Counted from the first letter of the stretch, positions 8,908 through 17,369 are shown. The stretch is 64,000 bases of DNA from Shewanella aestuarii (GCF_011765625.1 NZ_CP050315.1:124001-188000); one strand, 5' to 3'. Notes: generated by a model from the letters alone, not told the origin. A program made the numbers and translations.

Positions 8908-9177
8908 ATGCGAAATGCAATTACACAGGACAACACCCTTAAAGTAACTTTAAATTTTCTTCGCACGTTAGATATAGAAGATCTAGATGATATGGTTGTT
9001 GATATGGCTTATAGAAAAGCTATGCCGTTGCTAAACGCAACTGAAGATTTAGATGAGCAAGAGCGCGTTATTTCCAATATAGAATATGATGCAAGTGAAA
9101 TTAATAACAGCGGTAAGACAGCTCAGGTTGACTACTTGGTCAGCAATGGTTTCCGAGCTAAGTGTTATGCAAGCTGA
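8908..9177 (+). CDS. Hypothetical protein, second gene of operon
   Basis: 89 residues, no recognised family, acidic and probably helical in the middle (IEDLDDMVVDMAYRKAMPLL). The ribosome-binding site is AAGGGAG, 8 nt before the ATG. Codons 11-15 (LKVTL) are spelled by a copy of the plasmid-wide palindrome, so this site is kept even inside a coding region. Confidence 0.65.
   Translation: MRNAITQDNTLKVTLNFLRTLDIEDLDDMVVDMAYRKAMPLLNATEDLDEQERVISNIEYDASEINNSGKTAQVDYLVSNGFRAKCYAS
8939..8953. repeat. Dispersed palindrome, copy 2
   Basis: TTAAAGTAACTTTAA, exact, inside the 5' part of the gene at 8908. Confidence 0.75.
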
Positions 9178-9208
9178 ATAAAGCTTATCAATCCGATACC
9201 GTATGATG

Positions 9209-9236
9209 CGAGCAATCTTTTAGGTTGCTCGTTTTT
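9209..9236 (+). terminator. Rho-independent terminator
   Basis: CGAGCAA (9209-9215) pairs with TTGCTCG (9225-9231), followed by five T. It ends the 8552-9177 operon. Confidence 0.8.
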
Positions 9237-9283
9237 ATTTGTTTTTTAAAATAAGCTGCGTTGCTATCGTTTTGTGGTGATAT

Positions 9284-9724
9284 ATGTATTTGTACGTATT
9301 GGAGTTGGAAAATCAAAAATATTATGTTGGCATCGCTGAAGATGTTGGCTTGAGGCTTTGGACACACTTCAAGATGAATAGCAAAACGGGATCGGCATGG
9401 ACAAAGAAGTATAAGCCGTTGCGAGTTCTGCATATTAGTGAGATCAAACAATCAAAATGGAAATACAAAGCCGTAGAAAGAGAATGCGTGCTGCGTATTG
9501 CAAAAGCGGTTGGTTTTGCAAACGTGAGAGGGGCTGGATTTTCTTTATCTCAAGAGGCTTACCCAGCGAACTGGGATGATAAGTTAGTTGAAATACCTGC
9601 CGCAGATTTTAGCAAGATGACACCGCCGACAAAGGAAGAGTTGAAAAATTTGATGAAAGGCAAATATCAACTTTGGCTGGCTAGAAAGAAAAACATACAA
9701 GGAAGGCAAAAGGCGATGTCGTGA
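9284..9724 (+). CDS. GIY-YIG-type nuclease
   Basis: 146 residues. The N-terminus fits the GIY-YIG fold: the first strand motif is YVL, then KYYVGIAEDVGLRLWTH holds the YIG-equivalent YVG (residues 14-16) and the Arg expected in the active site (R24). The catalytic Glu is probably in AVERE (about E67), and the family's typical line about heading along KKYKPLRVLHISE is present. GIY-YIG enzymes cut DNA using one metal ion; small stand-alone members act in repair, restriction or mobile elements. The C-terminal 50 residues are basic. No strong ribosome-binding site is seen before the ATG. It is monocistronic. Confidence 0.7.
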   Translation: MYLYVLELENQKYYVGIAEDVGLRLWTHFKMNSKTGSAWTKKYKPLRVLHISEIKQSKWKYKAVERECVLRIAKAVGFANVRGAGFSLSQEAYPANWDDKLVEIPAADFSKMTPPTKEELKNLMKGKYQLWLARKKNIQGRQKAMS

Positions 9725-10122
9725 TGAACTTGGATACAGTTTCAATTAAGGACTAGACGCCCAACAAATATACATGAAGTAGAATCAGACTTAACGCATT
9801 TAACATGGAAGGCGCCTCCCTGCAGATAACAGAGCAATCCTGCCAAAGAAAAATAGAAGAGCTTCTGTTGCCCGGTGTCCAAGAGTTACAGATTACTCAC
9901 CCAGGCAAACTCGGTAAGCCCCTGTGCAGGTTAGATTGCAGATTTCTAGGATGATTTCTAAACAGTAATCGCTATTGAAATCAGATGCAGTTAATAAGCA
10001 GTGGTTATTTGAGTCCACCAGCACAAAAAAAATGATATGGTTGTATTGGTACTAAGATTTAAGATCTAGTTTAGTGACGACTAGATTGGGTCGCATAAAA
10101 CTACAAAAAATAAGGAAATGAT
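9725..10122. other. Intergenic stretch, no firm gene
   Basis: About 400 bp between the nuclease and a small membrane-protein gene. A 49-codon frame (ATG 9805, stop 9952-9954) is GC-richer than its surroundings but has no ribosome-binding site and no recognised relatives, so it is not called. A Chi octamer sits at 10015-10022. Confidence 0.5.
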
Positions 10123-10395
10123 ATGCAGGAAAATAAAATGGATGAAGAACAATTAAAGTATATGGTTGACGCTGTAAGCAATGCTCATCCTATCACCATA
10201 CTGAGTAATTTCATATTCATCTGGTTCGTGATTTCGGGTCTGTACTTCCTGTTTGTCGATAACAAAGCGCTCTACGGTGTGGTAATTTACGTCGCGGTTG
10301 GTATTGTTGTTAAGTTAATAATGACAGGTCTGTTAAAAATGACATTGCGAGCAAAATTCAAAGCTCAGATACCAAACGATATTGATAAGCAGTAG
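10123..10395 (+). CDS. Small two-helix membrane protein
   Basis: 90 residues with two hydrophobic helices (about 24-44 and 50-71) joined by a short loop, so it should sit in the inner membrane with a short acidic N-terminus and a basic C-terminus (LRAKFKAQ). A ribosome-binding site (AAGGA) lies ahead of the ATG. No family is recognised. A similar small two-helix protein is encoded at 23571. Confidence 0.65.
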   Translation: MQENKMDEEQLKYMVDAVSNAHPITILSNFIFIWFVISGLYFLFVDNKALYGVVIYVAVGIVVKLIMTGLLKMTLRAKFKAQIPNDIDKQ

Positions 10396-10503
10396 CATTC
10401 TTTAATCTGTATATTTTCAAGCCCACGACAAGCTGGTGTTGAATAAGTCCACCAGCTGCGTTTGCTATTTGGAAATAATGCTGATGATTTCGATTAATCG
10501 CAT

Positions 10504-11364
10504 CTATTTTTGTTTCATGTGTCTACAGCAATCACTAAGCCAATTCATTTTTCGTGCTCTGTTATGGATCTGAAAGCTGTTGTTTTGCCAATCAGTTCGA
10601 GTTTCATATTTTCGGGCATCTGCAATGCAATCTTCACGAGTGATGGAGTGCTTGATAAAACTAATAGGTAAGATTTGCACAGATTCGTCTTTAGGTTTTT
10701 TCTTATTTAAGATAACTTTGCATCGACTAATCCAGCTTTGTCTTACAGCCTTGTTATATTCTTTCGGGTATTTAAGGCGTAACTCATCAAGATCGCGACA
10801 CTCTTCAAGCGCGAGAGTGACATCTTCACTCAGCGGCATTGTGAGTTCGTAATCATGATCTTCAAGAAACTTGTGAAAGCTTGCTCTTGGCTTATATCCA
10901 AGATCTTTTTGCTTACCCTTTTGAGCTAAACTACTTTCCATGATCCAAGTTAACTTATCAGCTTTCGCCTTTTCCTTTGATTTGACCAACGCAAAATGGC
11001 GCTTTAAATCCTTTTTGTTTAGCAAGCTAGTAAAATCGATTTCTTGCTTGCATGACTTTAACAAACCTTCATTAAGCGCGTATGTGTAGTGATGCGGAAA
11101 AAACTCTCTAAATATGAACATATGGCCACTTCTGGCTGCGGCATTTAAACATTCAATTTCTGTGATTTTGGTGACGTTAGATAAACTGAATTGTAATGAA
11201 CAAAGTTCTAGCCAATCATTTTCAAAGGCACGATTGTAGTGAAAAGGGTATCGTTGAGTGAATTGATCAAAATCAAGACTCTTTTGGGCAAAATAAATAC
11301 ACTCATCAAAACTCAAGGTTAATTTTTTTTCCTTGAGTAAAAAATCAATTTCGGGATCTTGCAC
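10504..11364 (-). CDS. Protein with homing-endonuclease-type helical modules
   Basis: 286 residues, GTG start with AAGG about 8 nt upstream. It carries four or five units with the pattern cysteine-rich helix, a small turn with Arg, an aromatic, then a basic helix ending in W-L-x-x-C. The last one is the clearest (DCIADARKYETRTDWQ, then RARKMNWLSDCCRHM), closely matching the small modules appended to phage HNH and GIY-YIG endonucleases. The first unit (FDECIYFAQKSLDFDQF) is related to the units of the giant array protein at 35255. No nuclease domain is seen, so DNA binding or regulation is inferred. Monocistronic. Confidence 0.6.
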   Translation of the reverse strand: MQDPEIDFLLKEKKLTLSFDECIYFAQKSLDFDQFTQRYPFHYNRAFENDWLELCSLQFSLSNVTKITEIECLNAAARSGHMFIFREFFPHHYTYALNEGLLKSCKQEIDFTSLLNKKDLKRHFALVKSKEKAKADKLTWIMESSLAQKGKQKDLGYKPRASFHKFLEDHDYELTMPLSEDVTLALEECRDLDELRLKYPKEYNKAVRQSWISRCKVILNKKKPKDESVQILPISFIKHSITREDCIADARKYETRTDWQNNSFQIHNRARKMNWLSDCCRHMKQK

Positions 11365-11511
11365 TTAAACGCCTTAGAAAGCAGGTAATTAAAAGATAAT
11401 AAATAAGTATATTTGTATCATATCAACAAAAGACGCTATTGATAATGTTAATAGTCAAGATATGACAATTGCCCCAGGGCAACTTAACGGGGCAAATCCA
11501 CCGATACCTTT

Positions 11512-11973
11512 CTACGCTGGATTAACAATGTAACCAAGTGAACAAAAAATCTCTTTAAGGTAATCACCATTGATATTGTTGATGATACGTTGAAGTGTTT
11601 TATCGTCAGAGTCAGTAATAATGCTGTAAGCATACGATGGATTGCTGTGCCTTCGTATTTTTGAACGATGAATAGCATCCACGCAAATTTCTTTCGATAA
11701 CCACTGAGAAAGCATTGTAAGAGTGACGTCACACATTGCAGTCTCTTTGGGTAACTTGCATTCCACAGAATAAAGTTTGAGATGATGTTCTACAAGCGTT
11801 GTGTCACCAGTTTGATGACAAACTTCGCAGCGTTTCACATTAAATGCGATGGCCACCAGCGGCGAATTATTAGCACAAATGCCGACAACATAATCGGCTT
11901 TGAGAGCGTTGTTAGAGAGTAATCGCCTTTTCTCAATAAGAGTACGGTCTTGAGTCAGAGTAAACGTATTCAT
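11512..11973 (-). CDS. Hypothetical protein with a CxxC motif
   Basis: 153 residues from the ATG at 11973, chosen because TGAGG lies 5 nt upstream; longer frames read into the leader. CEVC near residue 50, with a later H-H, hints at a metal site but is not a recognised zinc finger. It follows the gene at 12029 with a 55-bp gap and is probably cotranscribed. Function unknown. Confidence 0.55.
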   Translation of the reverse strand: MNTFTLTQDRTLIEKRRLLSNNALKADYVVGICANNSPLVAIAFNVKRCEVCHQTGDTTLVEHHLKLYSVECKLPKETAMCDVTLTMLSQWLSKEICVDAIHRSKIRRHSNPSYAYSIITDSDDKTLQRIINNINGDYLKEIFCSLGYIVNPA

Positions 11974-12028
11974 AAAAGCCTCATTAATATTGGTGGCAGA
12001 CATAAAAATCTTAGCGGTTATTGCAGTG

Positions 12029-12442
12029 TTAACAAACAACAAAATAATGTGCTGAAAAGACATCGAACTCAGCGTTTTTCACCGAGCATCGCCAGCTACC
12101 GTTGTCATTAACTCGCACGAGTGTTGCTGTGTCACCCTGAGTCAGTAGTGGTCTGCTAATGCAGCAAGTGGCAACGATGGTTGCACCCACACGAGGTTTG
12201 ATGCGCTTTGTAATAGAGGTCAAGGTGTAATCGTCGCAGCCGTGGTCATTTTCATCATCGATATTGAGATCAAAAGTAAACGCGGCGATGTTATTGCTTA
12301 CCTTCAGTCTGCCCGGGCTGGGCATGGTAACTAGACTGCCCATTTCTAGCGCTAGATCTAAGATTTGAGATTCGTTATAAACCCCTGAACGACTGTATTG
12401 TGTTAAATGCATGTATTTGGGTTTTAGAGTTGTAGTCGTCAT
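12029..12442 (-). CDS. Hypothetical protein of the hairpin-leader set
   Basis: 137 residues from the ATG at 12442, which follows CACGAGG of leader hairpin 2. It is probably a beta-rich cytoplasmic protein: TTTTLKPKYMHLTQYSR at the start and VGATIVATCCISRPLL in the middle. No family recognised. Its promoter (TTGCGT, TATACT) lies in the divergent gap shared with the regulator-like gene at 12620. Confidence 0.65.
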   Translation of the reverse strand: MTTTTLKPKYMHLTQYSRSGVYNESQILDLALEMGSLVTMPSPGRLKVSNNIAAFTFDLNIDDENDHGCDDYTLTSITKRIKPRVGATIVATCCISRPLLTQGDTATLVRVNDNGSWRCSVKNAEFDVFSAHYFVVC

Positions 12443-12449
12443 AGTAGCC

Positions 12450-12477
12450 TCGTGATTACATTGGTCGCAATAATGTA
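12450..12477 (-). promoter_or_regulatory. Leader hairpin 2
   Basis: On the minus strand arms TACATT and AATGTA (12477-12472 and 12462-12457) close the loop ATTGCGACC, followed by CACGAGG. The arms share no sequence with hairpin 1, yet pair perfectly. Confidence 0.75.
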
Positions 12478-12489
12478 TTTGATAGAGTA

Positions 12490-12530
12490 AGTATAGATTA
12501 AACGACAAGAAACGCAACCTTTAATTGATA
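12490..12530 (-). promoter_or_regulatory. Promoter with 17-bp element (copy 2)
   Basis: Element at 12514-12530. For the minus-strand gene at 12442: -35 TTGCGT (12517-12512), 16-bp spacer, -10 TATACT (12495-12490). The opposite end of the element offers TTGATA toward the plus-strand gene at 12620, but no good -10 follows. Confidence 0.7.
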
Positions 12531-12619
12531 GCCTTTGAAGGTGTATTATCTCTTGTTAAAACCTGCTAGTCTTTGTGATATGTGCAAGAAAATACGAACT
12601 TAAAAGTGAAAATCAACGA

Positions 12620-13630
12620 ATGAACAAACTAGAATTTAATATGAATCTGAGATCATGTGGACTGTCTAATAGTGAGTTTGCCGAGGTGATAGGCGTAGAA
12701 TCAGAACAGGTCGAAGCGTGGTCGATGGGAGTGCCTATACCTGATTATGTTGAAGGCGAACTAATAGAATTAAACGCGACGATAGACGAGGTAAAAGAAA
12801 TTTGGTTTTACAGCATTATGTCAATCTGTGCGACGACGTTACTACAGAAAGAAGATATTGCTGCAATCCCCAGTATCATATTGACTGCTTATGATACCAA
12901 TGATGACTATGAAGAGTTGACCGATGACAAGTTTCGAGAGGACATTCCCCATGTGCATATGCATACCGCTTGCCTTGCTCGGTTAAACTCAGAAATCATG
13001 TCTTTAAATGAGCCTGACTATACTGAAATGATTTTATCTGAACTGGAAACATACGCGCAAAGTGCTGATAAGCATGAGAGAAATAAATTAAAAATGTTAC
13101 ACAGCCAGATAAAGGAAGATTATGAAAATGAGCAATTTTTAACATTACCAATGATTAGCTTCGCTGCGGTCAATAAAGCTGCCTATTACAATTGGTTAAG
13201 CGACACTGGCAATCAAAATACAACGCAGAATCGTGCTAAATTTGCGATGCTTTGTGGAACGTTAATGACAGGCTCTGAAAGCTTAACCATAGTGCCAAAT
13301 ACCGAGGATGGTAAGCCATATATCAGCGTAGAGGTCTGTAGCGAAACGCAAGGAATGTTTACCATATTCTCTATTCCTGAAGAATATGTAATGCAAGATG
13401 CGTTAACGGCACTGAGGAAATATTTAAATATCACTATTCCTATCAAATCGACGATAGACGGATCAAGATCTTGGGGAATAGAAGATGATTTAAAAAATCA
13501 CTTAGAAAACCGCCAGCTTGAGGATTATGCTGACATCCTATTGAAATTTATATATCTACACTCCCTCGATGGCCGCACAAATCTTTTTGGTGACGTTGCT
13601 GACGAGACAAGTAGCAATAAAGTGCATTAA
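12620..13630 (+). CDS. Putative regulator with N-terminal helix-turn-helix
   Basis: 336 residues from the ATG at 12620 (a longer frame begins at 12575 without better signals). Residues about 5-45 (LRSCGLSNSEFAEVIGVESE, then QVEAWSMGVPIPDYV) read as a Cro/C1-like helix-turn-helix. The remaining 290 residues are acidic and unrecognised. It diverges from the gene at 12442 across one copy of the 17-bp element, which makes it a candidate regulator of that element, but this is only positional inference. A terminator hairpin follows at 13658. Confidence 0.55.
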   Translation: MNKLEFNMNLRSCGLSNSEFAEVIGVESEQVEAWSMGVPIPDYVEGELIELNATIDEVKEIWFYSIMSICATTLLQKEDIAAIPSIILTAYDTNDDYEELTDDKFREDIPHVHMHTACLARLNSEIMSLNEPDYTEMILSELETYAQSADKHERNKLKMLHSQIKEDYENEQFLTLPMISFAAVNKAAYYNWLSDTGNQNTTQNRAKFAMLCGTLMTGSESLTIVPNTEDGKPYISVEVCSETQGMFTIFSIPEEYVMQDALTALRKYLNITIPIKSTIDGSRSWGIEDDLKNHLENRQLEDYADILLKFIYLHSLDGRTNLFGDVADETSSNKVH

Positions 13631-13657
13631 GAACTGCACACCAGGTCAAAATGGGTG

Positions 13658-13703
13658 AAAAGTCGTTGGATTATTGGGAAATTGAACAATAAACACGACT
13701 TTT
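13658..13703 (+). terminator. Terminator-like hairpin
   Basis: AAAAGTCGT (13658-13666) pairs with ACGACTTTT (13695-13703), and the loop contains a second stem TTATTG/CAATAA. The T-run is short, so termination is likely but not certain. Confidence 0.55.
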
Positions 13704-13773
13704 CATCAAAACTTATCGTTTTTCTGCATTTTTGATTAAATTTAGAAATTTTTTGTTATTTCTATCTGTTTTT

Positions 13774-13946
13774 GTTGAACGTGTTCAACACATACAGATA
13801 TAGAGTTGAACGTGTTCAACACATACAGATATGTAGATTTAAAGCGGCTATTTCTAGTATCCACTTTATACAGTCACATCCACTAGCATCCACTAGCATT
13901 CACTAGCATTCACTAGCATTCACTAAAAAAGTTGAACGTGTTCAAC
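13774..13946. repeat. Three GTTGAACGTGTTCAAC sites and a 10-bp tandem array
   Basis: GTTGAACGTGTTCAAC (arms GTTGAA/TTCAAC) occurs at 13774-13789, 13805-13820 and 13931-13946. The first two lie in a 31-bp direct repeat that also contains ACATACAGATAT. Between sites two and three, CACTAGCATY repeats at 13881, 13891, 13901 and 13911 with a partial copy at 13921, a 10-bp period matching one helical turn. The third site overlaps the stop of the gene at 13942. The layout suits a multi-site operator or a partition site. Confidence 0.75.
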
Positions 13947-14400
13947 TCAAATCTGCGATGGTATGTTGCGGGTATAAAATATGCTTTATGTTTTGTAATG
14001 CTTCTAGTGTCCTTTTCGCATTGTGGGCAAATCTTGAGCGCATTAACTTGTCATAATCATTAGTCGCATTTTTTTCATCTTCTAACTCTAGCTGCAAACA
14101 GTTTTCATGGAATGCTGTCAGTTGTATTAGTTTATTTAAGGTAGGTGTACATTGGCTAATTAAACGAAGCACTTCATTCTTGCTTACTTGATTATCTTCA
14201 TGTTTTACGTGCGTAAAGTCGAAGCCAACCACATAATTAAAATCTTCAAATTTGATGCCAGCAAAGCCTATCCACCAGCTAATTTTCGATTGATTATGCT
14301 TACACTTTGTTTGCACTATTTGTAAGTGAGGTGATCTAGCCTTTAAGTAAGATTGGATCTCAGTAAAAGTCATGGAGCAGAGTTGATTTGAGTGTTTCAT
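13942..14400 (-). CDS. Hypothetical protein
   Basis: 152 residues, ATG after TGGAGG. Contains WWIGFAGIKFEDFNYVVGFDF (given here only as a beta-rich core) and a charged helical C-terminus. No family recognised. Its own promoter lies at 14431-14472; its 3' end runs into the GTTGAACGTGTTCAAC cluster. Unlike most element-driven genes it has no ATTGCGACC hairpin leader. Confidence 0.6.
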   Translation of the reverse strand: MKHSNQLCSMTFTEIQSYLKARSPHLQIVQTKCKHNQSKISWWIGFAGIKFEDFNYVVGFDFTHVKHEDNQVSKNEVLRLISQCTPTLNKLIQLTAFHENCLQLELEDEKNATNDYDKLMRSRFAHNAKRTLEALQNIKHILYPQHTIADLS

Positions 14401-14430
14401 AGCTAACCTCCAAAGAATTGTGATGGTATA

Positions 14431-14472
14431 ACTCTACCTTTTTAAGTTCACTAGCTCAACCCTTAATTGATA
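14431..14472 (-). promoter_or_regulatory. Promoter with 17-bp element (copy 3)
   Basis: Element at 14456-14472 with G changed (CTCAACCCTTAATTGATA). For the minus-strand gene at 14400: -35 TTGAGC (14459-14454), 17-bp spacer, -10 TAGAGT (14436-14431). Confidence 0.5.
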
Positions 14473-14496
14473 TAAAAATAATAAGCACGTAGCTTA

Positions 14497-14511
14497 TTAA
14501 AGTTACTTTAA
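14497..14511. repeat. Dispersed palindrome, copy 3
   Basis: TTAAAGTTACTTTAA in the divergent gap between two element-driven genes. Confidence 0.75.
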
Positions 14512-14623
14512 TCGTTTTTGAATGATGTTCCTCACCGTCCACCAGCTTATTAGATTGATTAGAATCATACATTTACATTTCACTTACTAATATACTGTTT
14601 TTGAATTATTTTGAAAAAATATA

Positions 14624-14663
14624 GCAACCTTTAATTGATATATTTTAAATAACAAGCTATACT
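14624..14663 (+). promoter_or_regulatory. Promoter with 17-bp element (copy 4)
   Basis: Element at 14624-14640 supplies -35 TTGATA (14635-14640); a 17-bp spacer leads to TATACT (14658-14663). It drives the HD-domain gene at 14701. Confidence 0.75.
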
Positions 14664-14700
14664 GATTATAAGTTAAGTTAAACAACAATCGGTGGCAAAG

Positions 14701-15552
14701 ATGAAAGCAGCATTTAATTTTGAGTGGTTCATTAGTGAAGAAATTGCAAACGTCGTTGGTGAAGAAAACCTTGCTCGCATTGCGCTCTCACAAATCACGG
14801 AAGCCCGTGAGACTGGTGATACTCAAGGCGAACTATGGATAGCGATTAATGGTAGCGAACACAAAGGCTACTGGTCATTGAATATTGATGAGCAAGAGAT
14901 TGATGAAGATGAAGATGCGTGCTCTCATGAAAGTGTAGCCTCGATTGAAGTCAATGAGCCAAGTCCATTCATGGCGTTAAGTCAGCGTCAAATCCATTTA
15001 AAAAGATGGCCATTAATGCGCGGTGTGACGGGCGAAGATAATGTGTTAGGCCACTCGGCCAGTGTTGCTCATATTGGCTTAATGATGGCGTTAATTGCCA
15101 ATAAAAATGGTGCTGATTTTGATTTAACTGAAGTGCTTGTCTATGGATTGCTACATGATTTACAAGAGGTGGTTTGCCAAGATGTTGCGCAGCCATCTAA
15201 AAACTCATCACCAGAGCTAGCGGCAGCATTTGATGCGTTTGAGAAAAAGGCATTAAAGGCAATGATAGGTACCTTACCGACTGCCCTACAGGATTTTTAT
15301 ACCACTCACCTTTCACCAAGCCCAGAAGTGAAAACGCTTATTAAGAATGCGGATATCTATGATGCACTGCGTAAATCACAAGATGAATGTGAAGCGGGAA
15401 ATCATAAAGAATTTGGTTTGGCTTATAGCCGTTTGCAGCAAGAAGTGAAAACTCGATCAGAAACCAATACGTATTTAAAAGAGTTTCACCAAACGTTTGG
15501 CCAAGCGTATTCATGGTCATTCGATAAATTGGTTGCTCATTCACACATATAA
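14701..15552 (+). CDS. YfbR-like HD-domain 5'-nucleotidase
   Basis: 283 residues from the ATG after GGTGG. Residues about 97-225 carry the full YfbR set: RW (R102, W103), H118, LLHDLQE (H152, D153, E156), D161 and D218 in KNADIYD, with spacing matching the E. coli deoxynucleotidase. YfbR removes phosphate from deoxynucleoside monophosphates using a divalent metal. The first 95 residues are an extra domain not found in YfbR (acidic, ending in a disordered linker), and residues 225-283 extend the C-terminus. On a plasmid it could tune nucleotide pools or act against phage; that is inference. It heads a run with the genes at 15632 and 16216. Confidence 0.75.
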   Translation: MKAAFNFEWFISEEIANVVGEENLARIALSQITEARETGDTQGELWIAINGSEHKGYWSLNIDEQEIDEDEDACSHESVASIEVNEPSPFMALSQRQIHLKRWPLMRGVTGEDNVLGHSASVAHIGLMMALIANKNGADFDLTEVLVYGLLHDLQEVVCQDVAQPSKNSSPELAAAFDAFEKKALKAMIGTLPTALQDFYTTHLSPSPEVKTLIKNADIYDALRKSQDECEAGNHKEFGLAYSRLQQEVKTRSETNTYLKEFHQTFGQAYSWSFDKLVAHSHI

Positions 15553-15631
15553 GCGCCACCAGCCACTTAGCAATCATCGCTGAGTGGCAAAACACCCAGC
15601 ACATCGCAGAAAATTTGATAGGAGTAACATC

Positions 15632-16132
15632 ATGCCTTATCACTTAGCCGAAACCAATGACGCTTATAACGAATTAAAGTTTGGTGACATTGGCAGACCT
15701 TATCAAATTAATGGCCTTGCGATGAATGATTTAAGAGCGTTATGTCAGCAAGCGTATAGCTTTGATGAGCTTAAATCCTTTTTTGAAGAATACGTTCCGT
15801 TTTTATTGTGCGAAGAATACTGGAACAGAAGTGAATTACGTGGTGTCACGGTAAGGTGGAATATCGCCATGAGCAGATATTTACCTGCGCCGATTGGATT
15901 TAAGATTGCGACTATCGATGTGGATCGTTTTGCGGGTGGAGAAGATTATATCGCGCAGATCATAAGTGACGTCACTCCGACACTCAAAGAACTCAAACAT
16001 CTTGAGCGATATTGGAATGCGCTCGCAACTGAAGTGAAACGATTCCCCAACCCTGAACGAAACGAGATCCGCAGCATAGTGTACTACCTGCGCCAAATAC
16101 ATCGTATCCGCTGTCAAATTTTAGGGATTTAA
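15632..16132 (+). CDS. Hypothetical protein downstream of the HD nucleotidase
   Basis: 166 residues from the ATG after AGGAG; a longer frame from 15584 lacks a site. It looks helical, with several Arg-rich stretches near the end (YYLRQIHRIRCQ). No family recognised. It follows the nucleotidase by 79 bp with no terminator visible, so cotranscription is likely. Confidence 0.6.
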   Translation: MPYHLAETNDAYNELKFGDIGRPYQINGLAMNDLRALCQQAYSFDELKSFFEEYVPFLLCEEYWNRSELRGVTVRWNIAMSRYLPAPIGFKIATIDVDRFAGGEDYIAQIISDVTPTLKELKHLERYWNALATEVKRFPNPERNEIRSIVYYLRQIHRIRCQILGI

Positions 16133-16161
16133 ACACCCAGAATTTCAACCTAAATCAACCC

Positions 16162-16184
16162 GATGTTAATTGCGACCTAACATC
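16162..16184 (+). promoter_or_regulatory. Leader hairpin 3, between cistrons
   Basis: GATGTTA and TAACATC, seven perfect pairs, close the loop ATTGCGACC. CACGAGG lies further downstream than usual (16201-16207) before the ATG at 16216. No 17-bp element or good promoter precedes it, so it works within a longer transcript. Confidence 0.75.
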
Positions 16185-16215
16185 AAAAAACCATCAAAAA
16201 ACACGAGGCTTAATA

Positions 16216-17268
16216 ATGAGCATATATTCTACGACACAAATTCACTTAAATGATCTTTTATCATTACCTGCGGAATTGCAGCGTAAGTTGCAAGAGTTTG
16301 CGACAAGCGAACAATCAACAGATGACGCCCTTAACTTGCTGAAAGAAGCGGTTGCTGTGGCTGTTGGCGCTATGACGGAATCGCAAATAGACGAGATTAT
16401 TGCGGATGTTGAGGATTATGGGCTAATTGATGCGACAACCATTGATGATCAAGTCAATTACTATGCCAACAAGGATATGACATTTGAAGAGCGAGACTTT
16501 GACGAAAATGATGATGAATTTTCGTACCTTGGCATGACTATCTTGTTAGCCTTGGGCGTTCAAAACGGCTTTGTAGAAAAGCTCACTGATTTATTTGAAC
16601 ACAATTTCTTACTGCATGAAAATATTGATTATCACACGATTGAGGATGTCTGCACCCATTGCTATGCCAGCGTAATGAGCACTATGCAAGACCCCGCCCT
16701 TGCAGCTAAATATTATGTGTTTGTGAGCACATGGCGAATTGGTGATGTTACGGGTGAAGATCGCCAGCTTTATAAAGCCACCAGCACTGATAGAAATGCG
16801 GCGTTAACGCATCAAGAAGAACTTGAGCAAGCATCGTGGGCAGTGGCCAGAGATCTCAACAACGGTAAATTTGATGAGCATTGCTATGGACAGCCTTGCT
16901 TTGATGTGGATGGATTTATTGTGTATCCGTCAGACATCATCGAAGTGACCGCCAAGAAATTCGAGGTACTGGCAAGTGTGGGGATGTCAGTAAACCATTC
17001 AGGTAATATTGATTTATTCGACATTAATGCCGCTATGGTTGATGAGAACGATGATGTCTCAAGTCATGACGCTCAAATAGAAACCTTTTCTGTGTTAGTA
17101 GATAACATTGTGTACGACGAAGGCCACGATTTACTGCCGACAGAAATGGAGCTGACTTTTGAATGTCGTCGGGAAGATTTAGAAATGCAGCTGGTGGACG
17201 GAATTAGTGACAAAATCAGTGAAATCACCGGATTCTGTGTCAAATCCTACACCTCATTAGTGAAATAA
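16216..17268 (+). CDS. Hypothetical acidic protein
   Basis: 350 residues, strongly acidic, with no recognised family. The N-terminal 60 residues are helical (LLSLPAELQRKLQEFA); the C-terminal half alternates strands and acidic loops. Translation starts behind leader hairpin 3 and CACGAGG. A terminator follows within 25 bp. It probably shares the transcript that begins at the HD nucleotidase. Confidence 0.65.
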   Translation: MSIYSTTQIHLNDLLSLPAELQRKLQEFATSEQSTDDALNLLKEAVAVAVGAMTESQIDEIIADVEDYGLIDATTIDDQVNYYANKDMTFEERDFDENDDEFSYLGMTILLALGVQNGFVEKLTDLFEHNFLLHENIDYHTIEDVCTHCYASVMSTMQDPALAAKYYVFVSTWRIGDVTGEDRQLYKATSTDRNAALTHQEELEQASWAVARDLNNGKFDEHCYGQPCFDVDGFIVYPSDIIEVTAKKFEVLASVGMSVNHSGNIDLFDINAAMVDENDDVSSHDAQIETFSVLVDNIVYDEGHDLLPTEMELTFECRREDLEMQLVDGISDKISEITGFCVKSYTSLVK

Positions 17269-17289
17269 TCCCACGCCTACCCCGGCAAC

Positions 17290-17318
17290 GCCGTTTCAGT
17301 CAAATGAAGCGGCTTTTT
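17290..17318 (+). terminator. Rho-independent terminator
   Basis: GCCGTTTCA pairs with TGAAGCGGC (one G-U), followed by five T; ends the 14701-17268 run. Confidence 0.75.
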
Positions 17319-17369
17319 CTATCTGTATAGCTGGTATCCATACTGATTTTATTTTCTTTTTTGTTTGTA

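Noticed and set aside
9805..9954. 49-codon frame in the gap after the GIY-YIG gene
   Set aside because: No ribosome-binding site, no recognised relatives and no promoter; only its higher GC content is notable.
13774..13789. Chromosomal-type parS
   Set aside because: GTTGAACGTGTTCAAC differs at several bases from the canonical TGTTTCACGTGAAACA, so it cannot be called parS by sequence.
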